Below, one piece after another: positions 46,534 through 56,253 of a stretch of 64,000 nucleotides of DNA. Both the position numbers and the translations under genes were made by a program. Location of the stretch: positions 1 to 64,000 of the forward strand of contig NZ_MLHG01000026.1 in the NCBI RefSeq assembly GCF_001998825.1. The letters are read 5' to 3'. The notes below the pieces were generated by a model, which saw only the letters and a program-made list of their open reading frames with translations, had not been told where the DNA came from and made no database searches. The DNA comes from Rodentibacter mrazii (lineage in GTDB: Bacteria; Pseudomonadota; Gammaproteobacteria; Enterobacterales; Pasteurellaceae). Within the stretch, counting starts at the first letter, position 1. Every line of letters starts with the position of its first letter.

Positions 46534-48588
46534 TTAGAATGCATATTTTACATTCATTCCAATGTTAAAGTTGCGTTTTAGTGCCGGTTCGTAGTAGCGA
46601 CTGCTGATATCGTTGATGACCACATTGGCATAATCTTTATCGAATAGATTATTGACACGCAAGTGGTGATCAATCTGCCAGTTACCTTTTTCCCACAAGT
46701 AGCCCGCATAAGCTCCCACTACGGTGTAGCTTGGGGCGTATTCGCTGTTCGCATTATTGACCGCTACTTTGCCGTGATAACGGGCATCTGCACCTATACG
46801 CCAGCCTTTTTGGTCGTGCCAACCAAGGCTTGCGTAGGCACTATGTTTCGCTACGCCGGCAATACGATTGCCTTGGGTAATATTCGTTCTGACAGTTTGG
46901 CGGAAGCGAGCATCCACAAAGGTATAGCTTAATTGCATTTTTAAATCTTGCCAAAGCGTACCGTTCCAAGCTAATTCCGCACCTTGTCGGCGGGTTTTAC
47001 CGGCATTGTGGAAGGTTGCCCGACCGCCCATTGTGCCTGCTGAAAAAATATCATCTTTGCTGTCGGTACGATAAAGTGCCATAGTTAGCATACCGTCACC
47101 TAAGCCTCGCTTCAGACCGATTTCATAATTATCCGTGGTAAGCGGTTTGAGGTCGAAATTCAAGCCGGATTGCCCGTCCGGTCGATAACTTAACTCTAAA
47201 AATGTGCCTGTTTCAAAGCCACGGCTGTAAGAGGCGTAGAGATTGGTATCTGCCAGCCCTTGCCAACTTAGCCCAATATTTGGAAGCCATTTTTCATCTT
47301 TTTTGTGTCCGCTGTCATCACCGTTGCGAAGATAGTGATCCTTTGATTTAAACGTGGTTGTGCTGTATCGCAAACCACTGTGAAACAACCAATTCGGCAA
47401 GAATGTCCATTGTGCTTGCACATACGGATCGAGGTTGTAAATTTTATTGGTTTCATCACGGCGTAAAGTGCCTTTTATCCCATTGATCCTGCCGTTAAAA
47501 TTTTCATAGCCTTTACGTTTGTCTTGCATATAGTCGAATGCCACACCTGTGATCACATTAAAGTTGTTGGCAAAATCGTGTTGTAAATGCACATCTGTAC
47601 CTGCATAATAGCGAGTGAAGTCAATCACACCGCCAGCGTGCCCAGCGTTACGGATTTGGGTAACGCGAGGAATGGGCAAATACTGCTCAAGACGGCGTTC
47701 ACCAAGGTAGGCGGTCAAATTCAAGCGGTTTTTTTCATCTAATTTTTGGTGATAACTCAAGCCAAGTTGAGTTTGACGTACATTTTTGCGTGCATTAAAC
47801 ATTTCAAGATTCGTCGCAACCTGATTACGGTTTTCTTTCCATTGTTCATAGCTTAATGCGCCCGGATCTTGCGCTTTAATATCACTATGGTTGAAAGTAA
47901 TGCTTACTTCCGCTTGATTTTCTGTTGTCCAATCCACTTTAAAATTGACTTGATTTTTACGTGCGGCGCTGTGATCACGTTCGCCTTTGGTAGTGAACCG
48001 ATTAACGCTCAATACATACGCAGGCATATATTTATTGTCGCCTCCGCCTTGCGCTTTTAAGGCGTAATGCCATGTACCATTGCTACCACCGTCCACGCTG
48101 GTTTCAATACTCGGTGGGTTTTGTCCTTTTTGGCTATGCACTAAAATCGTGCCGGCGGATGAATTACCATAAAGGGAGGAAAACGGTCCTTTGAGCATTT
48201 CAATACGTCCTAGGGAATTAAGATCAATGTGGGACGTTACCCCTTGACCGTCCGGCATTGTGGCGGGAATGCCATCCACATATAACCGTACGCCGCGCAC
48301 ACCCATACGAGAACCGCGCGTAGAAAGATTAATATCTTGTGCATAATTATGCCGATCCACGGCTACCAAACCGGCAATCCCTTGCAAGGCTTCGCTTAAG
48401 CTGATATTCATTCCGCTTTTTTGGCGCACACCCTCTCCTTCAATCACATCAATGGAAGCAGGAGTACTAAAAGGGTTCATTTCTGTGCGAATAGCGGTTA
48501 CGGTAATTTCATCTAATGCTGTTTCATCGTTGGCAAAACTATTGACTGCACTAAAGGCAATCAACGTTGCGATAACCGTTTTCTTCAT
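46534..48588 (-). CDS. pqqU: TonB-dependent receptor, PqqU/YncD-like
   Basis: A 684-residue outer-membrane receptor. It has a signal peptide (MKKTVIATLIAFSAVNSFA), a TonB box (DEITVTA), a plug domain with RLYVDGIPATMPDGQGVTSHIDLNSLGRIEMLKGPFSSLYGN, and a 22-strand barrel ending NIGMNVKYAF. From memory it aligns along its full length with E. coli YncD, now called PqqU, which imports pyrroloquinoline quinone. Shared segments include YADG-type loop motifs, SYRPDGQSGLNFDLKP and NAGKTRRQGAELAWNGT. The adjacent PQQ-dependent dehydrogenase supports this. A siderophore receptor is the alternative. Confidence 0.85.
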   Translation of the reverse strand: MKKTVIATLIAFSAVNSFANDETALDEITVTAIRTEMNPFSTPASIDVIEGEGVRQKSGMNISLSEALQGIAGLVAVDRHNYAQDINLSTRGSRMGVRGVRLYVDGIPATMPDGQGVTSHIDLNSLGRIEMLKGPFSSLYGNSSAGTILVHSQKGQNPPSIETSVDGGSNGTWHYALKAQGGGDNKYMPAYVLSVNRFTTKGERDHSAARKNQVNFKVDWTTENQAEVSITFNHSDIKAQDPGALSYEQWKENRNQVATNLEMFNARKNVRQTQLGLSYHQKLDEKNRLNLTAYLGERRLEQYLPIPRVTQIRNAGHAGGVIDFTRYYAGTDVHLQHDFANNFNVITGVAFDYMQDKRKGYENFNGRINGIKGTLRRDETNKIYNLDPYVQAQWTFLPNWLFHSGLRYSTTTFKSKDHYLRNGDDSGHKKDEKWLPNIGLSWQGLADTNLYASYSRGFETGTFLELSYRPDGQSGLNFDLKPLTTDNYEIGLKRGLGDGMLTMALYRTDSKDDIFSAGTMGGRATFHNAGKTRRQGAELAWNGTLWQDLKMQLSYTFVDARFRQTVRTNITQGNRIAGVAKHSAYASLGWHDQKGWRIGADARYHGKVAVNNANSEYAPSYTVVGAYAGYLWEKGNWQIDHHLRVNNLFDKDYANVVINDISSRYYEPALKRNFNIGMNVKYAF

Positions 48589-48679
48589 TTGCTTATCCTT
48601 TAAAAGAAAGGCATCTTTGAAGATGCCTTGAAATATTTACAAATTTTGGTCAATATCCGACCGTTTGTGAGAGTTAGGA

Positions 48680-50071
48680 TTATTTATCGGTGTATTCAAA
48701 CACGATAATTGCACCTTTATTTTGCATTTCAGTGTTCGGCTTGCTGTTTTTACCTAAACCGTAACCGACCGCATCGGTCGCCACATAGATTTTGCGTGTG
48801 TCCGGACTGATTACTGCATTACGGTAACGGTTATCGGTTTTGAAGTGTTTACTGAAATCGCCTTGTACTTGTTCTGATTTGCCATCCAATTTCACACGAT
48901 AAATCGCACCGCTTTTTAAGGTTGTGATTAACAAGGAATTTTGCCATTCCTTGATCGCACCGTCTTTCGGATAGTAAATTATGCTTGACGGAGCAATCGT
49001 CGGCCAGCATAAAAATGCCAACTTACCGCAGTTTTCATCGGAGTAGTTATAATCTGTCGGCACAGTAAAGAAGGTTTTTTGCGGTGCTTTAAAGTTTGGG
49101 GCATTAAATTCACTTTCTTGGTGAACCGGTACGCCTTCCGGAATGACATTAGAATCAAATTTCGCTTGTAATTCTTTCGGTGCTTTAAACCATTCGGCGT
49201 AAACATAAGCTTCGTTATCTTTATAACCTGCAACATTCGGCCAGCCATAGTTACCGCCTTTTTCAATACGGTTTAATTCATCATCGCTGGACGGGCCGTG
49301 CTCCACTGCAAATAATTTATCACCAACAAAGGCTAAACCTTGTGTGTTACGGAAACCGTAAGCGTAAACGTGACTTTTTACGCCGTTTAATTCCGGGTTA
49401 TCCGCAGGAATTGAGCCATCTACATTTAAGCGTAGAATTTTACCCGGATAAAGTGAATAATCTTTGTTTGCAACCTGCTCAGCTGTTGGTAAGTGCTGTG
49501 ATTGAATTTCTTTATCAACATGTTTACCTTGCCCGAAACCCTGATCGCCAATGGTGTAGAATAATGTACCGTCCGGCGCAAAACGTAAACGTCCTGAATT
49601 GTGGTCGCCACTTGCCGGCAATTTATCAATAACAATGGTTTCATTTGCCAATTTATTGGCTTTTTCATCGTAAGTTAAACGAACAATGCGCGCGAATTTT
49701 TTGTCGCCTTCATTATACGTGTAGGCGGTATAAAGATAGTTTTCACCTTTACCGGATAAAAATTCCGGTGCAAGGGCTAACCCTAACACGCCTTGATGTG
49801 GAGGAGCGGAGAAGGCGTTTTCAAAATGATATAAAACAGTACGTTTTCCGCTTTTTGGATCGATTTTAACAATATTCTTGCCTTGACGCTCGGTAATCCA
49901 AAGTTGGGTATCCTTACCCCAAAGCATTTCCCAAGGGCTTTCCAAGCCATCGACTAATACGGTTGCGTTAAATTGTTCGGCAATATCCACTTTATCGCCG
50001 GCTTTCGCATAAAGATTGTTGCTTGTTAAAGTTAATGCGCCCAATGCAAGCGCAAGTGCTGTTTTTTTCAT
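48680..50071 (-). CDS. Soluble PQQ-dependent glucose/aldose dehydrogenase
   Basis: A 463-residue periplasmic enzyme with the signal MKKTALALALGALTLTSNNLYA. It is a six-bladed propeller of the GdhB type (soluble glucose dehydrogenase of Acinetobacter). Key segments match from memory: SGDHNSGRLRFAPDG with the catalytic His, YGFRNTQGLAF with the PQQ-binding Arg, EHGPSSDDELNRIEKGGNYGWPNVAGYKD, and LAFLCWPTIAPSS. It oxidises aldoses to lactones with bound PQQ and calcium. No PQQ synthesis genes are in the window; the TonB receptor gene 91 bases downstream on the same strand could supply the cofactor. Confidence 0.92.
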   Translation of the reverse strand: MKKTALALALGALTLTSNNLYAKAGDKVDIAEQFNATVLVDGLESPWEMLWGKDTQLWITERQGKNIVKIDPKSGKRTVLYHFENAFSAPPHQGVLGLALAPEFLSGKGENYLYTAYTYNEGDKKFARIVRLTYDEKANKLANETIVIDKLPASGDHNSGRLRFAPDGTLFYTIGDQGFGQGKHVDKEIQSQHLPTAEQVANKDYSLYPGKILRLNVDGSIPADNPELNGVKSHVYAYGFRNTQGLAFVGDKLFAVEHGPSSDDELNRIEKGGNYGWPNVAGYKDNEAYVYAEWFKAPKELQAKFDSNVIPEGVPVHQESEFNAPNFKAPQKTFFTVPTDYNYSDENCGKLAFLCWPTIAPSSIIYYPKDGAIKEWQNSLLITTLKSGAIYRVKLDGKSEQVQGDFSKHFKTDNRYRNAVISPDTRKIYVATDAVGYGLGKNSKPNTEMQNKGAIIVFEYTDK

Positions 50072-50225
50072 TTAATCTCCTAAATAAGATTATGGTTGAT
50101 AAAATTACCGAGTAAAAGTGCGGTCGGAAAATACAATGGATTTTAGACATTGAATTTACCAACCGACCAAAATCAAGGCGCACATTCTAATGATTTATAA
50201 AATACTGGAAAAGAGGTTTTGCAAA

Positions 50226-50245
50226 TGAGCGGTCATCACCGCTCA
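50226..50245 (-). terminator. Hairpin after the pirin gene
   Basis: TGAGCGGT/ACCGCTCA stem with a 4-nt loop. No strong T run follows, so termination is only possible. Confidence 0.45.
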
Positions 50246-50260
50246 CTATTTACTATCTTA

Positions 50261-50983
50261 TTACGCTATGGCGACTTCCATTGGGATTTCCATCAACAAA
50301 ATTTCGGCATCATCTGTTGCTTCTACATTGAAGTTTTCTATATCCCAAACCCCTAAACCATCACGTTCGGTAAGATCGAAACCAGCTATTTTTGCTGAGC
50401 CTTTGATCACAAACGCATAGACACCGTTTTTTGTATCATTTAGGCGATATTCTTTCACTGTGCCTTTGTCAAATTTTGCCAAGTTAAACCACGCATTTTG
50501 GTGAATCCACACACCTTCATCGTTTGCATTTGGCGAAAGAATTTGTTGGAAATCATTTGGTTTTGCGTCTTCCGCAAGGCTAATTTGTTGATAACGAGGC
50601 TCAACATTGCGTTTGTTTGGGAAGACCCAAATTTGTAAAAATTTCACCGGCGTATCCGCGTTCGGATTCATTTCACTATGGGTAATTCCTGTACCTGCTG
50701 ACATCACCTGAATATCGCCATGGCGAATCACACTGCCGTTTCCCATACTGTCACGATGTGCTAAATCACCACTTAACGGAATGGAAATGATCTCCATATT
50801 ATCGTGTGGATGTGTAACAAAGCCACGACCACCTTCAACGAAGTCATCGTTAATCACCCGTAATGCCCCAAAATGAATGCGGTCAGGATCATAGTAGTTT
50901 GCAAAACTAAAAGTATGACGACTTTTTAACCAACCGTGATCCGCATTGCCACGAGAATTTGCAGAATGAAATACAGTTTTCAT
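50261..50983 (-). CDS. Pirin family bicupin
   Basis: A 240-residue bicupin of the YhaK/YhhW pirin group. The N-terminal metal site is seen in FSFANYYDPDRIHFGALRVINDD and VTHPHDNMEIISIPLSG, with HPHDNME supplying two His and a Glu, and a further His lies in TGITHSEMN. Some members have quercetin dioxygenase activity; the physiological role is unknown. It lies between the PQQ dehydrogenase and nrdB on the same strand, each with its own gap. Confidence 0.88.
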   Translation of the reverse strand: MKTVFHSANSRGNADHGWLKSRHTFSFANYYDPDRIHFGALRVINDDFVEGGRGFVTHPHDNMEIISIPLSGDLAHRDSMGNGSVIRHGDIQVMSAGTGITHSEMNPNADTPVKFLQIWVFPNKRNVEPRYQQISLAEDAKPNDFQQILSPNANDEGVWIHQNAWFNLAKFDKGTVKEYRLNDTKNGVYAFVIKGSAKIAGFDLTERDGLGVWDIENFNVEATDDAEILLMEIPMEVAIA

Positions 50984-51175
50984 AAATATTCCTTAACTTT
51001 TTAAAAATGAGTTGCACACGCTGTGCGTTGATGTGGCATATATTACACTTTCCTGAAAAAAGAAAAATATGGTTTTTATTAAAAGATTATTTATTAATAG
51101 TAAATAATTGAAGAGGGATTATTTGAGTATTTTTGGATTCTTATCAGGTAGAACATAAGATTAATTGGGAATATA

Positions 51176-51204
51176 AAAAAGAGCCGGCAAAGCCAGCTCT
51201 TTTA
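51176..51204 (-). terminator. Terminator after nrdB
   Basis: GAGCTGGC/GCCGGCTC stem (one wobble) with an AAA-type loop, followed by TTTTTT on the minus strand. Confidence 0.82.
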
Positions 51205-51239
51205 TCGACTAAATAAACCTAAAATTGTGTTCAGTGCAA

Positions 51240-52370
51240 TTAAAGATCAAAATCGCCGAAATCGTTGGTATCGACTTTTGAGTCAATTTGTCCCACAAGA
51301 TAAGAACTCACTTCCACTTCTTGTGGTGCCACTTGCACGTTATCGGAAACCAACCAAGCGTTAATCCAAGGGATAGGGTTAGAACGCGCTTGGAACGGCA
51401 ACGGTAAACCAACGGCTTGCATACGAATGTTGGTGATATATTCCACATATTGCACCAAAATATCTTTGTTTAAACCAATCATTGAACCGTCTTTAAACAA
51501 ATAATCCGCCCATTCTTTTTCCTGTTCTGCCGCAGCGAGGAATAAATCATAGGCTTCTTGTTTACATTCTTCGGCAATTTCTGCCATTTCAGGGTCGTCC
51601 TGACCCGCTGCCATAATGTTTAAAATATGCTGTGTACCAGTTAAATGTAAGGCTTCATCACGGGCGATAAATTTAATGATTTTTGCGTTACCTTCCATTA
51701 ATTGGCGCTCCGCAAAAGCGAAAGAGCAAGCAAAAGACACATAGAAACGAATCGCCTCAAGGGCGTTCACACTCATTAGGCAAAGATAAAGTTGTCTTTT
51801 GAGGTTGCGCAAGGTGACGACACATTCTTTGCCGTCCACTGTGTAACTGCCTTCGCCGTACAAGCCATAAAGTTGGCTATCACGGATTAAATCATCGTAG
51901 TAAGAAGAAATATCGCGCGCACGTTTGATAATTTCTTCGTTGGTAACGATGTCATCAAAAACGATAGACGGATCGTTCACAATATTACGAATAATATGGG
52001 TGTAGGAACGGCTGTGAATGGTTTCAGAGAACGTCCAAGTTTCAATCCAAGTTTCCAATTCAGGAATGGATACCAACGGTAACAGTGCCACGTTCGGGCT
52101 GCGACCTTGAATAGAATCCAATAAGGTCTGATATTTTAAGTTACTGATGAAAATATGTTTTTCATGTTCCGGTAAAGCCGCATAATCAATACGATCCTGT
52201 GACACATCCACTTCTTCCGGACGCCAGAAGAAAGAAAGTTGTTTTTCAATGAGCTTTTCAAAAGTCTCATATTTTTGTTGATCGTAACGAGCAACGTTGA
52301 CATTCTGACCAAAGAACATCGGCTCTTTTAATTGGTCGTTTTTAGTTTGTGAGAAAGTGGTGTATGCCAT
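51240..52370 (-). CDS. nrdB: Ribonucleotide reductase class Ia, beta subunit
   Basis: NrdB carries the diiron-tyrosyl radical used by NrdA to make deoxyribonucleotides. The 376-residue product is the E. coli length. The radical Tyr is in [24 protein letters not shown] near residue 122. Iron ligands fit EHEKHIF, ETIHSR and [14 protein letters not shown]. The C-terminal tail [22 protein letters not shown] is the NrdA-binding peptide. It follows nrdA after 66 bases that contain an uptake-signal hairpin. A ferredoxin gene (yfaE), found after nrdB in E. coli, is absent here. Confidence 0.97.
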   Translation of the reverse strand: MAYTTFSQTKNDQLKEPMFFGQNVNVARYDQQKYETFEKLIEKQLSFFWRPEEVDVSQDRIDYAALPEHEKHIFISNLKYQTLLDSIQGRSPNVALLPLVSIPELETWIETWTFSETIHSRSYTHIIRNIVNDPSIVFDDIVTNEEIIKRARDISSYYDDLIRDSQLYGLYGEGSYTVDGKECVVTLRNLKRQLYLCLMSVNALEAIRFYVSFACSFAFAERQLMEGNAKIIKFIARDEALHLTGTQHILNIMAAGQDDPEMAEIAEECKQEAYDLFLAAAEQEKEWADYLFKDGSMIGLNKDILVQYVEYITNIRMQAVGLPLPFQARSNPIPWINAWLVSDNVQVAPQEVEVSSYLVGQIDSKVDTNDFGDFDL

Positions 52371-52391
52371 TTGGGTTTCCTCTGTTTTTTA

Positions 52392-52422
52392 AAAAAGTGC
52401 GGTCGATTTTAACCGCACTTTT
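52392..52422. terminator. Inverted uptake-signal hairpin between nrdA and nrdB
   Basis: AAAAGTGCGGT/ACCGCACTTTT stem with an 8-nt loop, with T runs on both sides. Its place inside a presumed operon suggests partial termination. Confidence 0.7.
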
Positions 52423-52436
52423 AAAGGTTTGATTAA

Positions 52437-54707
52437 TTAGATTTTACAAGCCCCACCAGCGCAGCCGTCATCAAGATCTTCTTGGGCATCTTCGGCGCCG
52501 TCGCGGGTGTTTTGGTAGTAAAGGGTTTTTAAGCCATATTTGTAAGCGGTTAATAAGTCTTTTAATAGCACTTTCATTGGGACTTTACCGTCTTCAAAAC
52601 GTTTTGGATCGTAGTTAGTGTTAGCGGAAATCGCTTGATCCACGAATTTTTGCATAATGCCGACTAAGTGGAGATAGCCGTCATTGTTTGGGATATCCCA
52701 CAGCAATTCGTAATTGTCGCTTAAGTTTTCGTAATCCGGCACCACTTGTTTTAAGATACCGTCTTTTGAGGCTTTCACACTGATATGGCCGCGTGGCGGT
52801 TCAATACCATTGGTTGCGTTAGAAATCTGTGATGACGTTTCTGACGGCATTAGTGCGGTGAGGGTCGAGTTACGTAAACCGAATTCTTGAATATCTTTGC
52901 GCAAACTTTCCCAATCGTAGTGCAATGGTTCTTGTGTGAGCGAATCCAAATCTTTTTTATAGGTATCAATCGGTAAAATACCTTGTGAATAGGTGGTTTG
53001 ATTGAAATATTCGCAGGCACCTTGTTCTTTGGCTAAATTCATTGAGGCTTTCAATAAATAATATTGAATCGCTTCAAAAGTGCGGTGAGTTAAATCATTC
53101 GCACTGCCATCAGAATAACGTACCCCGTTTTTCGCCAAGTAATAAGCATAGTTAATCACGCCAATCCCTAAAGAACGGCGGGCAAGAGAACTGCGTTTTG
53201 CCGCGGCAACAGGGTAGTCCTGATAACCCAATAGGGCATCTAATGCACGAACGGCAAGATTCGCTAATTCTTCCAATTCATCAAGATTTTCAATTTTGCC
53301 TAAGTTAAATGCGGAAAGGGTACAAAGCGCAATTTCCCCATTTTCATCATGAATATGATTTAACGGTTTGGTTGGCAACGCAATTTCTAAGCATAAGTTA
53401 GATTGGCGTACCGGAGCCAGTTGCGGATCAAACGGCGAGTGGGTATTACAGTGATCCACATTTTGAATATAGATACGACCGGTTGATGCGCGTTCTTGCA
53501 TTAATAGAGAGAAAATTTCTACTGCTTTGACTGTGCGTTTACGGATATTCGGAGCTTGCTCATATTTGACATAAAGCTCTTCAAATCTATCTTGATCGGC
53601 AAAAAAAGCTTCGTAAAGTCCCGGTACATCGGAAGGACTGAACAAGGTAATATCACCGCCTTTAATTAAGCGTTGATACATTAATTTATTTAATTGCACG
53701 CCGTAGTCCATGTGACGAACACGGTTGTCTTCCACACCACGGTTATTTTTTAACACTAGCAGGCTTTCGGCTTCTAAATGCCATAACGGATAGTAAACCG
53801 TTGCCGCCCCGCCACGCACGCCACCTTGTGAACAGGATTTCACCGCTGTTTGGAAGTATTTATAGAACGGAATACAACCTGTATGGAAAGCTTCACCGCC
53901 ACGAATTTCACTGCCTAAGGCACGAATTGCACCGGCGTTTACGCCAATTCCCGCACGTTGGGAAACATATTTCACAATGGCGGAAGCCGTGGCATTGATC
54001 GAATCCAAACTGTCGCCACATTCAATTAAAACACAAGAACTGAATTGACGGGTTGGGGTGCGCACACCAGCCATAATAGGTGTTGGCAAGGAAATTTTGA
54101 AGGTGGAGGTAGCATCGTAAAAACGCTTGATATAATCCAAGCGGGTTTCCTGCGGATATTTTGAAAATAAACTCGCTGCAACCAACAAATAAAGAAACTG
54201 TGCAGATTCGTAAATCTCACCGGTTACACGGTTTTGCACTAAATATTTGCCTTCCAGTTGTTTGACGGCAGCATAAGAAAAGGTCATATCACGCCAGTGG
54301 TCGATAAAACCGTCCATTTCATCCCATTCTTCACGGGTGTAATCGTCTAAAAGGGCATGATCATATTTACCCATACGTACGAGTTTTTTGACGTGATCAT
54401 ATAAACGAGGTGGGTCGAAATGACCATAAGCCTTTTTACGCAAATGGAAAATCGCTAAACGAGCAGCAAGATATTGATAATCAGGAGTATCTTTACTGAT
54501 TAAATCTGCTGCGGCTTTGATAATGGTTTCGTGAATATCGGAAGTACGAATCCCTTCGTAAAATTGGATATGCGAACGCAATTCTACTTGAGAAACGGAA
54601 ACATTTTCTAATCCTTCTGCCGCCCAAGTAATGACACGGTGGATTTTATCGAGATTGATTTGTTCCTGCGAACCATCACGCTTAGTGACCTTTAAACTTT
54701 TGTTCAT
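52437..54707 (-). CDS. nrdA: Ribonucleotide reductase class Ia, alpha subunit
   Basis: The catalytic and allosteric subunit. The ATG at 54707 gives 756 residues starting MNKSLKVTKRDGSQEQINLDKIHRVITWAAEGL, the ATP-cone that senses ATP/dATP. A longer frame from 54749 is rejected because it covers the NrdR box. Active-site segments include SSCVLIECGDSLDSI, NLCLEIALPT with the catalytic Cys-x-Glu, and the C-terminal redox pair in DDGCAGGACKI. Two NrdR boxes lie upstream. Confidence 0.96.
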   Translation of the reverse strand: MNKSLKVTKRDGSQEQINLDKIHRVITWAAEGLENVSVSQVELRSHIQFYEGIRTSDIHETIIKAAADLISKDTPDYQYLAARLAIFHLRKKAYGHFDPPRLYDHVKKLVRMGKYDHALLDDYTREEWDEMDGFIDHWRDMTFSYAAVKQLEGKYLVQNRVTGEIYESAQFLYLLVAASLFSKYPQETRLDYIKRFYDATSTFKISLPTPIMAGVRTPTRQFSSCVLIECGDSLDSINATASAIVKYVSQRAGIGVNAGAIRALGSEIRGGEAFHTGCIPFYKYFQTAVKSCSQGGVRGGAATVYYPLWHLEAESLLVLKNNRGVEDNRVRHMDYGVQLNKLMYQRLIKGGDITLFSPSDVPGLYEAFFADQDRFEELYVKYEQAPNIRKRTVKAVEIFSLLMQERASTGRIYIQNVDHCNTHSPFDPQLAPVRQSNLCLEIALPTKPLNHIHDENGEIALCTLSAFNLGKIENLDELEELANLAVRALDALLGYQDYPVAAAKRSSLARRSLGIGVINYAYYLAKNGVRYSDGSANDLTHRTFEAIQYYLLKASMNLAKEQGACEYFNQTTYSQGILPIDTYKKDLDSLTQEPLHYDWESLRKDIQEFGLRNSTLTALMPSETSSQISNATNGIEPPRGHISVKASKDGILKQVVPDYENLSDNYELLWDIPNNDGYLHLVGIMQKFVDQAISANTNYDPKRFEDGKVPMKVLLKDLLTAYKYGLKTLYYQNTRDGAEDAQEDLDDGCAGGACKI

Positions 54708-54743
54708 AAGTACGAGCCCTGTTATTGTTATGATATTTTTGTA

Positions 54744-54759
54744 ACACAATATATAGTGT
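54744..54759. promoter_or_regulatory. NrdR box 1 upstream of nrdA
   Basis: ACACAATATATAGTGT matches the established NrdR box ACACWATATATWGTGT. It starts 37 bp before the nrdA ATG. Confidence 0.92.
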
Positions 54760-54774
54760 TTATAAAATAATGTT

Positions 54775-54790
54775 GCACAAGATAATGTGT
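54775..54790. promoter_or_regulatory. NrdR box 2 upstream of nrdA
   Basis: GCACAAGATAATGTGT is a second, degenerate box whose start is 31 bp from that of box 1, about three helical turns, the known spacing of paired NrdR sites. Confidence 0.85.
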
Positions 54791-54910
54791 TTTTTTGGTC
54801 AGATCAAGTGATAAATTTTTTATCAAAATGATTGACAAAAAATTTGTTATTAAAAAACAAATACTTTTCCGAGAATTGTAAATATGAGAATTTTTGCTTG
54901 AAAAAAACAA

Positions 54911-54952
54911 AAAAGTGCGGTCGAAAATCGCATTGTTTTCGACCGCACTTTT
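54911..54952. terminator. Inverted uptake-signal terminator after dolP
   Basis: Perfect 17-bp arms AAAAGTGCGGTCGAAAA/TTTTCGACCGCACTTTT with an 8-nt loop. It follows the minus-strand dolP and separates it from the nrdA promoter. Confidence 0.9.
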
Positions 54953-54980
54953 ATAGAAAAAATAAGTTTTAGGGGGAAAA

Positions 54981-55562
54981 TTAATTCAAGTATTTAAATA
55001 CTTTAACCACTTTTTGTACCCCACTAATTTTGCTGGCAATCTCAGCGGCGGCATCTGCTTGGGCTTGTGTTACATTACCTAGTAAGAACACTTCGCCATT
55101 TTCAGTGATGACTTTCACATCCGTTGATTTCACTCTATCATCCACTAACATCTTGGATTTCACTTGTGTGGTGATCCAACTATCTTTGCTGATTTGTCCG
55201 ATAGTAATTTTAGGGTTCACGCGTAATTCATTATAGACATCGGCTACACCATCCACGCCTTTTGCCAGACTAGTTGCGGTTTCCTTAGTATTTTCACTTG
55301 GTACTTGACCGATTAGTAATACACGAGCACTGTAAGACACGGCATTCACACGCGCTTCGGATTTAATTTGTTCATCTTTATCTAAGGCATTTTCTACCTT
55401 AAATTCAAGAGTCTCATCATCGACTTGTGTACCCATTGTGCGTGGGTCCGTTGCAACTTTTGTTCCTGCTGCGGCTCCGCCAAGTACTGCGGCGACACAG
55501 CCTTGGAGCAGAATGGAAGTACTTAGAATAAATGCCAATTTTTTAACTGGGGTTAGTTTCAT
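54981..55562 (-). CDS. dolP: Outer-membrane lipoprotein DolP (dual BON domain)
   Basis: DolP (YraP) supports outer-membrane integrity and BAM function. The 193-residue product has a lipoprotein signal ending LLQGC with Cys near residue 22. Two BON domains follow at about 50-115 (DDETLEFKVENALDKDEQIKSEARVNAVSYSARVLLIGQV) and 120-190 (DSWITTQVKSKMLVDDRVKSTDVKVITENGEVFLLGNV). Order lpoA-yraN-diaA-dolP on one strand matches E. coli. Confidence 0.94.
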   Translation of the reverse strand: MKLTPVKKLAFILSTSILLQGCVAAVLGGAAAGTKVATDPRTMGTQVDDETLEFKVENALDKDEQIKSEARVNAVSYSARVLLIGQVPSENTKETATSLAKGVDGVADVYNELRVNPKITIGQISKDSWITTQVKSKMLVDDRVKSTDVKVITENGEVFLLGNVTQAQADAAAEIASKISGVQKVVKVFKYLN

Positions 55563-55654
55563 TTCTCTCTCCTTTATTTAAATGAATCAATTAGTTAGTC
55601 AAATAAATAGTGAAATAGTTTAGGATCTCAGATCCTAGAATAATGAACATTCTA

Positions 55655-56239
55655 TCAAACTCTTGGAAATAATGTGTGATCAATCAGCTCACAAACAGCA
55701 TTGATCACAAATAAATGATTTTCCAAAATACGGCTTTCTTTGTTGGTAGGAATGGAAATTTCCAAATCTTGTTCTGCTAATAAGCCTTGAATGGCATCAT
55801 TATTTGAACCGGTTAAAGCAATCACACTAATTTCTTTGCTTACCGCATTGGCAATGGTATTGAGTACGGCTTTTTCCACACCAAGCGGAGCAAACGCAAT
55901 AAGTAAATCTCCGGGTTTTGCTATTGCATTAAATTGATGTTGATAGAGATTTTCCGCTGAATGATCAAAAACTAAGGAAGAACCGACCGCACTTTCTAGA
56001 CTGAGTAGTGCCGAAGGAAAGCTTGGGCGCTCAATATCATAGCGATTAAGCAAATTGGAAACCAAAAATTGTGCATTGGCATAAGAGCGTGAGATGCCAC
56101 AAGCAATGACTTTGTTGCCGCCAAGTAAGCATTGAATCACCTTTTGGGTTGCATTGGCAATATTTTCCGTGAGTAAACTGGAGGCGGAAATTTGAATTTG
56201 GATGCTTTCGCTATAAATGTCTTTAACTTTTTGTAACAT
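55655..56239 (-). CDS. diaA: DnaA initiator-associating protein DiaA
   Basis: A 194-residue SIS-domain protein of the GmhA-like group. In E. coli DiaA tetramers bind DnaA and time replication initiation. The SIS core has GGNKVIACGISRSYANAQFLVSNLLNRYDIERPSFPSALL and GDLLIAFAPLGVEKAVLNTIANAV. Its place between yraN and dolP, rather than in LPS genes, favours DiaA over phosphoheptose isomerase. Confidence 0.92.
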   Translation of the reverse strand: MLQKVKDIYSESIQIQISASSLLTENIANATQKVIQCLLGGNKVIACGISRSYANAQFLVSNLLNRYDIERPSFPSALLSLESAVGSSLVFDHSAENLYQHQFNAIAKPGDLLIAFAPLGVEKAVLNTIANAVSKEISVIALTGSNNDAIQGLLAEQDLEISIPTNKESRILENHLFVINAVCELIDHTLFPRV

Positions 56240-56253
56240 AATTGAAAATAAAA

